Origin: Leishmania mexicana MHOM/GT/2001/U1103
Taxonomy: Eukaryota; Euglenozoa; Kinetoplastea; Trypanosomatida; Trypanosomatidae
Direction of reading: 5' to 3'
Length of the DNA stretch: 64,000 nt
NCBI RefSeq assembly: GCF_000234665.1
Contig: NC_018338.1
Coordinates: 360,501 to 424,500 of the forward strand
In this document: piece by piece, positions 44,857-51,945 of the stretch
How the letters are laid out: every line of letters begins with the position of its first letter
Position numbering within the stretch: position 1 is the first letter of the stretch
Notes under the pieces: generated by a model
What the model was told of the DNA's origin: nothing
The model's database searches: none
The model's input: only the letters and a program-made list of their open reading frames with translations
Program-made: the position numbers and the translations under genes

Positions 44857-44885
44857 CCTCTCACAGGCGTACGATTGGAGGCACC

Positions 44886-46376
44886 ATGTCTGTTCTGCCG
44901 CCCAAGGTAAACGTCCCGGCGACGCCGGCGCTGGACGGAGTCGACATTCACTCTCTCTACGATGTCAATAACGGCAAGCTCCTTGGTAAGGGTGGCTTCT
45001 CCGAGGTTCTGGCGGTGCGCCACAAACCTACCGGCACTATACGCGCCTTGAAGGTGATGATACGCTCGCAGCTGGTTGGAAAGAAGGGCGAGATGGTGGC
45101 GCACGAGAAGGAGATTCTGCGCCGCACCTGCCACCCCAGCATCATCACGCTGCATGAAGCGGTGCAGACCCCTGACAAGGTGTACTTCGCCCTCGACCTC
45201 ATGAACGAAGATTTGTTTGAGTTTATTGTGCGCAACAAAACCGTCAACGAGGACCTCTCGCGCGCCATCATGCACCAGCTAATGTCTGGTATTGCCTACC
45301 TGCACGAGCAGAGTATTGTGCACCGTGACATTAAGCCAGAGAACATCCTCATCAACGTCGTCGTCAAGAGTGAGGCGAACAGCCAGAGCACCTCTGACAA
45401 CAGCGCAGCCAACGACGACTCCGAGTCGGCGACGCGCGTGGAGGGGCTCCAGGTGATGTCCGACATCAACAGCATCCCGCTGGAGAAGCTGAATGTGGAG
45501 GTAAAAATCGCGGACTTTGGTCTTGCCAAAGTTGTCATGGAGTGGGACGTCTGTAGTACGCCGTGTGGTACATCCTTTTACATTGCGCCTGAGGTGATCC
45601 GCGGCATTGAAGAACAGGGTGCCAAGCCGCTCTGCACGAACCAGCGACTTGTCAAGAGCGTGGATGTGTGGTCTGCCGGCGTAGTCTTCTATGTACTTCT
45701 CTGCGGCCGGCCGCCGTTCCATGGTCAGGTGCGCACCGGGCAGGACCGTCGCGACCTCCTCCGCAGGATTGACCACGGTGTCCTCTTCAACCCAAATCAC
45801 GGCTGGGACTCCATCTCCGCAGAGGCGAAGAACCTAATCCTAAAGATGCTTGACCAAGAGTCCTCGAAGCGGATCACCTCTGAGGAGGTTCTGCGACACC
45901 CCTTCTTCACTGCCCACGGCTATACGAAGCCCATCCTGGCGTCAGACCCACGCCGCCGCTTTATGCAGACTCAGCAGCTCTCTCTGAGAGCCAAGGTCCC
46001 CCCTGCGCCGGCGGCCGAGGCGAAAGCCAAGACCATGCCCCCCTTATCCGGCTCGGATGGTCAGCAGATCAAGGCCTCCTCGTCCGGTGGGGGGTCCTCC
46101 AGCAAGGGCAGCAGCAACAGCACGGGTAGCTTCCTTTCGAACATTAAGGACTTCTTCGGCCACCGCTCGAAGCACGCGTCGGACATCTCGAAGGAGGATC
46201 GGCAGCGCATGCATGCCGAGTTGGCGGAGCTCCAGGCAAACGTGATCGCCGAGGAAGACCAGGAGGGGGATGTGACCTCCTACAAGCCGTCGATGCCGGT
46301 GAAGGAGGCGAAGCCCGCGCGCATAGCCGTGATGAACGTGAAGGCAAAGGTGGGTCCCGACGCCTTGCGCAAGTGA
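44886..46376 (+). CDS. Ser/Thr protein kinase, CAMK-like, with insert between HRD and DFG
   Basis: A 496-residue kinase with a complete catalytic set: GKGGFSEV loop (34-41), K56, E74, HRDIKPEN (146-153), DFG (210-212), APE (234-236), and DVWSAGVVFYVLLCGRPPF (260-278), typical of the CAMK group. The domain ends near residue 346 (LRHPFF). Between the catalytic loop and DFG lies an unusual insert of about 40 residues (161-201), rich in Ser, Asn, Asp and Glu. The tail (about 350-496) is Ser/Gly/Lys-rich with a run of Ser and Gly around 395-415 and a helical charged region (EDRQRMHAELAELQANVIAEED). No calmodulin-binding or EF-hand motif is evident. Predicted cytosolic and active. ATG 44886 is the first after the acceptor; upstream the frame translates only GT-repeat sequence. 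Confidence 0.92.
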   Translation: MSVLPPKVNVPATPALDGVDIHSLYDVNNGKLLGKGGFSEVLAVRHKPTGTIRALKVMIRSQLVGKKGEMVAHEKEILRRTCHPSIITLHEAVQTPDKVYFALDLMNEDLFEFIVRNKTVNEDLSRAIMHQLMSGIAYLHEQSIVHRDIKPENILINVVVKSEANSQSTSDNSAANDDSESATRVEGLQVMSDINSIPLEKLNVEVKIADFGLAKVVMEWDVCSTPCGTSFYIAPEVIRGIEEQGAKPLCTNQRLVKSVDVWSAGVVFYVLLCGRPPFHGQVRTGQDRRDLLRRIDHGVLFNPNHGWDSISAEAKNLILKMLDQESSKRITSEEVLRHPFFTAHGYTKPILASDPRRRFMQTQQLSLRAKVPPAPAAEAKAKTMPPLSGSDGQQIKASSSGGGSSSKGSSNSTGSFLSNIKDFFGHRSKHASDISKEDRQRMHAELAELQANVIAEEDQEGDVTSYKPSMPVKEAKPARIAVMNVKAKVGPDALRK

Positions 46377-47862
46377 TAACCGGTCCCCTCTTTCCCTCAC
46401 CGCCATTCAGCAGGCGGATCGCAGTACTCCGGCTGCGCATACATGCTGCCGCTTGCGCAGAGGAGAAGGGTTGTTGGCCCAATGATCAACTTCTACCGCT
46501 CCACACTCCGTTACAACTGGCGTACACACGCGCGCGCACACAGCGCAGCTTGAAGACGCAGACAGATGCTTGCAGAGGTCGCCGTGCGCGCGGGTTTCTC
46601 TGCGCTACTCGCCGATGAGGAAAAAAGGGGTAAAATTGCGGCGATTTAAATCACGTATCACGTTGATGTTATCAACACCACCCGTAACCCCACCCCCACT
46701 CCCACCCTTCCTCCCTCCGGTCCCTTGTGTGTCTTGTGTTGTACTTTACGTCCTGTGCGTGTTCGGTCCTCCATCATTTCACCGCTGTACAGTCCTTTTT
46801 TTTCTTTTCTTTCGTTAGTGACTCTCGTGCCTCCCTGAACCCTCCCCCCCCCACTCATCTTATCTTTTTTCTGTCGTATGCTCACACGCGGACAACCACG
46901 CACATGTGCTTTGGTGCCGAGAAGCGAGAGTGGTTACGCGCAAAGACCCTCACCATCTTTCCCTTACACACAAATCGTCGATGGAGCCGAGTGGAGACTC
47001 AGTGGAATAGAAGTGGAAAGTGGCGACAGGCGCAAACATGCGTGTGTTGCATCGATGCGCATGTACAATGGACGGCAGGTCCACACCCTTCGCTGGATCG
47101 AACTGGTCCCTGTCCCGAATATCTCTGTCCTTTTCGCATCTCCTACTGCTCCCCTCCCTACTCTCTTCCACCTCCCATGTGGCACCACATCAATGAAACG
47201 CTCTGCAGCAACGGAGCGACGCACTGCTCCTGTTTCTAATCAGTGTTCTCCCTTCGCCACATATCCGTATGCGTGTGGCTGTGGTGGTGGTGTGGGGTGT
47301 AGGGGGTGGGAGTGTTCGTTGTGCAAGTCGCTGCCTACTTGCTCTGCCCTGGTAGTGGTGATCCTCTCTCTTTCTGTGTGTGTGTGTGCTTTATTATATT
47401 ATTCCGCTTCGTGCTTCCTTTGCTCTGCGCTTCTCACGTTCCACGTACAAACTGTGCGTACGTATCACGTACATCTTTCCCGTGTCTCGATGATTTCATC
47501 GTTTTTTTTTCCGTGTGTGCGTGTGTGTGTTTGTGTTTGTCGTTGCTATATCTTTATTTGCTTCCTTTTCTTTATCTTCGCTGTCGCATTCTTTTTTTGT
47601 TGTTCGTTCATTCGTTTCGCTCGCTCGTGTCCTCGCGTCCTTCAACCGCCACCACCCCCCTCCCCCGCTCCTTGCTGCTGTGGCCATCACTATTCACTCC
47701 GGTCCGTCGGTCAACGATTCTCGCGCAAAACCAGACAAAATTTGCAACGAGACAGAGACCGACGCACGCCATGCGAACGCCAGTAAACCGGAAAAGAAGT
47801 GCGTGCACCAGTGTCCCTGCGCTGTGGCCTGTGTGTTTCGACCTCCTCTGCCCGTCCGACAG

Positions 47863-48148
47863 AAGTCCAACGCCACTCTATCCCCATCCCTGCCACAGAG
47901 TCCATCGCGTGGCGCGAAGCAGTGGTATACACGCATGGCAGCAAAATGCCGACCCAGTCACCTGAGCACGACCTCCCCATCAACGTCCACCCATCCACCG
48001 CTCTGCAGGTCGCCCCGACCCAACGCAGTCCAGGACCTGACCGGCTGCAGCAGCGGCAATGAATCGCACTGTCTCCTCCCCCTTCTCCTTGAAGTCGCAG
48101 GCACTAGACCCTGCGATGCCACGCTGGAGTGTTCCTCGTCATCAGAGC
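47863..48148 (+). mobile_element. Diverged, internally deleted SIDER2
   Basis: Colinear with copies A and B: a start like GCCACTCT...CCCTGCCACAGAGTCC followed by CGTGGCGCGAAGCAG, a middle like CGCCCCGACCCAACGC through GCAGCGGCAATGAATCGCAC, and an end like GATGCCACGCTGGAGTGTTC and CGTCATCAGAG. About 285 bp against about 490 in the good copies, so the middle is partly deleted. It lies in the predicted 3' UTR of the kinase gene. Confidence 0.72.
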
Positions 48149-48491
48149 TCAACTAATGCTGGAGAAAAGAGAAAGGAGCGCTGGGTCGTCCGAGTGCTGC
48201 ACACACACACCCGCATGTGAGCCTCTCCGTGTGGGGGCACGGGACTCGGATTTGCACTTTCTTCCCTTTATGCGAGCTTCTTCTCTGCTCCCCCCTCCCC
48301 CCAACCCCCACCCCATCGCGGCGCCTCTTCTCGGTCGGACCTTGTGCGCCTCTACACCAAAGTCGTCGTCCCCCGCCCCACCCCCTCCCTCTCTTTCTTG
48401 CTTTCCCGTGTGCTCTTCTATTGGTGACAAACATGTGTACCTGCCGTTGTCGATCACAACCTCGACATTGCTTCAAGAAACGAACATTGGG

Positions 48492-48532
48492 TGTTCTCTT
48501 CCTCTCCCCTCCCACCTAAACCATCCACCCAG
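48492..48532 (+). promoter_or_regulatory. Predicted trans-splice acceptor of the RRM protein gene
   Basis: A T/C tract at 48492-48516 is followed by AG at 48531-48532 with no ATG between it and the start at 48729. Confidence 0.5.
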
Positions 48533-48728
48533 CTGTCTCCGCGTCCACAAGTAGCCTTGCTCACGTGCGAGGAGGTCAACTTGCCAGAGCACACGCGGGG
48601 CAGCCTTCGTGGGTACTCAGAAGGAGGTGTAAAACCTGGCTGGGGGCACAGCAGCGGCAGAGTAGCACCAGCACCAGTCACGGCGGGAATTTTAGTAGAC
48701 AACACGTAGTCGAAACGGGTGCCAAGTA

Positions 48729-50489
48729 ATGAGTAAGCGTAACGAAAGCGGTGACGGCGATGTATCGTCGTCGCGCCGCCATCACAGCCGTCGGTCCGAC
48801 CGGCATGACGACGATGACGACGTAGGCGACTACGGCGACCGTCATCGTCGCCGGCACCGCGACAGCGACTCGCTCGCTGACCGCCAGCATCACCATCACC
48901 ACCGACATCGCAGCTCGCACCACCATCGCCGAGGCAGCGCGGAGAGAAGGGACGACAGCAGTGACGTCATGCGGTCAGAGCGTATCTTACGGTCTCACCG
49001 CCGCCCGCGACAGGAGCGCAGCGACAGCGACGACGAGTACGGCAGCTTCGACGATAATCGTCTCTCGCGTCGGCGGCGCGACGGTCAGTCGCGCCGGGAG
49101 CGCAGTCGAAGTGAAGAAGGTCACATAGACGACCGACGTGGCAGACGAGAGAGAGGGAAGCGGTATCATGATACTGAGGCGGCAGACGACGACGACGGTC
49201 GTCTGCAAGGTCGCAAGTATCGTCGTGACGGTCAACAAAACGTCGACGAGGTGAGTCGCAGCGTGGGCGGCAACGCTGCAGCGAGCTTGAGCGATCGCCA
49301 CCTCTACGGGGATCGCTTCCAGGCGGACAACAGTGTACCCAGTCCGACTTACAAGGCGAGCAGCACAGTGGACTGGAGCTCCCGTCGCGGTCGTCAGCGC
49401 ATGCCGGGTCTTGCGTATGACGTGGACCAACAGAAGCGTTTTCTGGGCTTTCTGGACCGCCGCGATGCATCAGGTGGCCGGGCGGCGGCAGCGGCGATGG
49501 AGTTCAAAATCGGTCCTGACGGCCTTGTGCAGATGCCTCCACCGCCCATGCTCGCGCGCCGCCAGAATCGCAGCCGGTTCGGCGCCACCGACAACAAAGA
49601 TGGAAACGGCAGCGGCTTTGGCCAGCAGCAGCAGCGCCGTCGACGACGCCCGCCCAGCTCCGTAGCTCCGATGGTGAACACCCACGACGAGGACGGCGAC
49701 GACAACAGCTCTGTTGCATCGCACGAGTCCCTCTACAACGACCCCGCGGCAGCAAGCATGGGCATTCTGCCGGACATCATTCCACCGTCCAACCTCTACC
49801 GCGTCGCTCTCTGCGGGGTAGACCTTTCGGTGACGGCCTCGCACCTAATCTCGATGGTGACGCAGCTGCTGGGCGGTGGTGTGAAGCCGTGGCGCGTGCG
49901 CCGACCGGCGCGTGAGATGCTGCACGCCGCAGTAAGCGACAACCACGCTGCACAGCCACAGTCTCGGCAGCAGCACACACTCCATGCGCTGCTGACATCA
50001 CACAAGAGCACCATCACGAACGCAGCGTCGTCGTCTGGGGTGCTCGCTCACCCCCCGGCAAGTACGAACAAGACCCTTCGCAGCGTCGAGGCCTCACTGA
50101 TCGGTGTGCTGTCGTGCGAGTCCTCCATCATCGGTGGCGGGGGTGGAACCAGGGGCGTGCTCCCTGACGCTGACGACAGCAACGCCGCCTCGAGCATGCT
50201 GGGCAATGTGGTAGGGACGGTCAGCGGCATCTTGCAGGATGAGGCGGAGAGTCAGCAGATGCACAAGAAAGCGGAAGAGAACGACGAAGGCGTGCTGCCG
50301 GACGGGTCGCCGCTTCCGCAGCCACCGCAGCCGGCCACCCCCGCGCTCTACTTCCCCGGCCTGCACGATGTCAACGGCCCAGGTGGGATGGTAGTGCTGG
50401 AGTTCACTGAGCAGACGCATGCGCTCCGCTCCGTGCAGCTGCTCAATGGTGCATATGTGAATGGACGACGTGTGGCCGCATCCATGTAG
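48729..50489 (+). CDS. Arg/Ser/His-rich RNA-binding protein with split RRM
   Basis: A 586-residue protein. Residues about 1-175 are dominated by Arg, Ser, Asp and His with many RS, SR, RD and RR dipeptides, like the RS-type domains of splicing factors. A middle segment (AYDVDQQKRFLGFLDRRD, about 223-240) may be a short helical interaction motif. The C-terminus appears to hold one RRM split in two. The first half (YRVALCGVDLSVTASHL, about 357-395) carries the RNP2-like strand. The second half (GGMVVLEFTEQTHALRSVQLLNGAYVNGRRV, about 551-583) carries an RNP1-like strand and the final helix and strand. About 155 residues of Ser/Ala/Gly-rich sequence lie between the halves. Probable nuclear RNA-processing factor; the exact orthologue is not recognised. 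A near-perfect SIDER2 lies in its predicted 3' UTR. Confidence 0.75.
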   Translation: MSKRNESGDGDVSSSRRHHSRRSDRHDDDDDVGDYGDRHRRRHRDSDSLADRQHHHHHRHRSSHHHRRGSAERRDDSSDVMRSERILRSHRRPRQERSDSDDEYGSFDDNRLSRRRRDGQSRRERSRSEEGHIDDRRGRRERGKRYHDTEAADDDDGRLQGRKYRRDGQQNVDEVSRSVGGNAAASLSDRHLYGDRFQADNSVPSPTYKASSTVDWSSRRGRQRMPGLAYDVDQQKRFLGFLDRRDASGGRAAAAAMEFKIGPDGLVQMPPPPMLARRQNRSRFGATDNKDGNGSGFGQQQQRRRRRPPSSVAPMVNTHDEDGDDNSSVASHESLYNDPAAASMGILPDIIPPSNLYRVALCGVDLSVTASHLISMVTQLLGGGVKPWRVRRPAREMLHAAVSDNHAAQPQSRQQHTLHALLTSHKSTITNAASSSGVLAHPPASTNKTLRSVEASLIGVLSCESSIIGGGGGTRGVLPDADDSNAASSMLGNVVGTVSGILQDEAESQQMHKKAEENDEGVLPDGSPLPQPPQPATPALYFPGLHDVNGPGGMVVLEFTEQTHALRSVQLLNGAYVNGRRVAASM

Positions 50490-50805
50490 GTACCGCTGTG
50501 TACTCTCGTGTGTTGGTGTGCGTACATCTGTGATTGATCGTGTTGGTTGTGTGTGTGTGTGTGTGTGTGTGTCTACTGGCGGCACTGTGATGGGGGTCTG
50601 GCGCGTCTTTGTGAGAAGCTCACTTCTTCCTTGCGCCTCGCTTCCCCACCCCACCTCTCATCCGTTTCGAAAGACGTCACGACAGCGAATGGTGGGATGG
50701 CTGGACAACGGACAGAAGAGCGCGAGCCGAAAGATGCGGAGCACAGCGCGTGGTGTTTCATGTTTTTTCCTTCTCCAAAGTGTGTCCATTCTCTCCCATG
50801 CAGCA

Positions 50806-51303
50806 GGAGTTCGACACCACTCTGCTGCCCCCGGCCCTGCCACAGGGTCCATATCGCCTGGTGCGAAGCAGCCGGAGACACAAGCCAGTGCAGCAGTGCG
50901 CTGACCCGGCCATTGGAGCACGGCCTCCGGCCCAAATGCTACCCCCTCAGGGGTACTTCAGGGCTCCCCCGCACCAGCAGGCAGTGTGAGGGCCGGGTGT
51001 GGGATACGCTCGAGTCAGGCTGACGCTTTGCCTATCATGTGGATGGCGCACGCGTGTTCGCTGTGGCATGTCGCTCCGACGCCACGCCGTCGAGGGCCCG
51101 GCCAGCCGACATCAGCAGCAATGAATCGTACTGGCCACCCCCTCCCTCCCTTGTGTCGCAGACGTTTGACCCTGCCACTGCCAGCGGTGCTTCGGCATTC
51201 GCAGGAGGGGGGATAAGGGGGAGAGGGCCGCTTGGCTTCCCCACACAGAGTGAGGGTGCTGGACCCTTTGATGCCACGCTGGGGTGTTCCCCGTCATCAG
51301 GGG
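50806..51303 (+). mobile_element. SIDER2-type short retroposon, copy B
   Basis: Near-identical to copy A at 9240-9738, same orientation: differences are A to G at 51096, one G fewer in the run near 51210, and T to C near 51229. Similarity begins at GTTCGACACCACTCTGCTGC and stops right after CATCAGGGG. Non-coding; predicted to lie in the 3' UTR of the RRM protein gene, where SIDER2s are known to promote mRNA decay. Confidence 0.8.
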
Positions 51304-51945
51304 TGCGTTGGTGCACCCGAGGCGAAAAGTCCACGCAGCTACGTCACATGCGGATAAAACGAGAAAGATTCAAATGGACACGCATTGTGTGCATGCCTCT
51401 AAGAGTGCGTGTGTGTGTGTGTGTGTGTGTGTATGGGGAGGAAGGGGGGCACGGACCTCGCGTATCTCTTGCACATAGAGAGCCACCCGCAGCCACATCC
51501 GTGGCCCTCCATTCAGGCCTGCGCCCCCTCGCTCTACAGAGTTTCACATCTCTCCCTCTCCCCTCTGCGTCTCTGCCGCTCCTCTTCATATTCTGCGCCC
51601 CTCACCATCTCCTACCCTGGGCCCTATGCGGCACCGCTTCGACTTTGTGCGCTGTTGCTGCTCTCACCCATGCATCCTTGGCTCATGAGAAGGAACGCAC
51701 ATACGCAAACGGTGGCGGGTCTTTTTTTGGCCCGTGCGCAGAGGACGAGTCAAGCACCACACTTGGACACGTAGATCTACGCGCATACAGCCCTCTCCTT
51801 AGATAGCCACTTCGTGCGTCCCGCCACGGGGACCGCCTCCTCTCTCCTCTGTGTGTGTGTGCATCTATATATACATGCATCGATCTGAGTTACCCGCTGG
51901 AGGCACGCACGTACACGGATACAGACAGCGCTGGACCGAGGCAAC
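51304..51945. other. Intergenic region before the 844-residue membrane protein
   Basis: UTR-type DNA with a (GT)n run at 51408-51431, C/T tracts at about 51549-51590 and 51826-51848, and a short TATATATA near 51868. The second C/T tract with AG at 51890 is the likely splice region for the gene at 51946. Confidence 0.6.

Larger units (their letters stand above)
33635..44885. other. Long gene-poor region between CCCH protein 2 and the protein kinase
   Basis: About 11.25 kb, the longest gene-poor stretch in the window. T/C-rich blocks with (GT)n runs alternate with purine or A-rich blocks (about 34860-35060, 37100-37300, 38700-38880, 39400-39700, 40440-41000, 43560-43780, 44330-44480). Elements worth separate mention: an open frame at 34427, a large GT/GTAT microsatellite at 35922, a perfect hairpin at 40497, TA/GT compound repeats at 38182 and 43433, and an antisense ORF at 39335-39595. 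Other long stop-free frames translate to T-rich low-complexity proteins and were rejected. Confidence 0.6.
46377..48728. other. Intergenic region between kinase and RRM protein
   Basis: About 2.35 kb without a supported gene. It contains C/T tracts, GT runs (47379-47389, 47513-47532) and a decayed SIDER2 (47863-48148). Confidence 0.65.
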
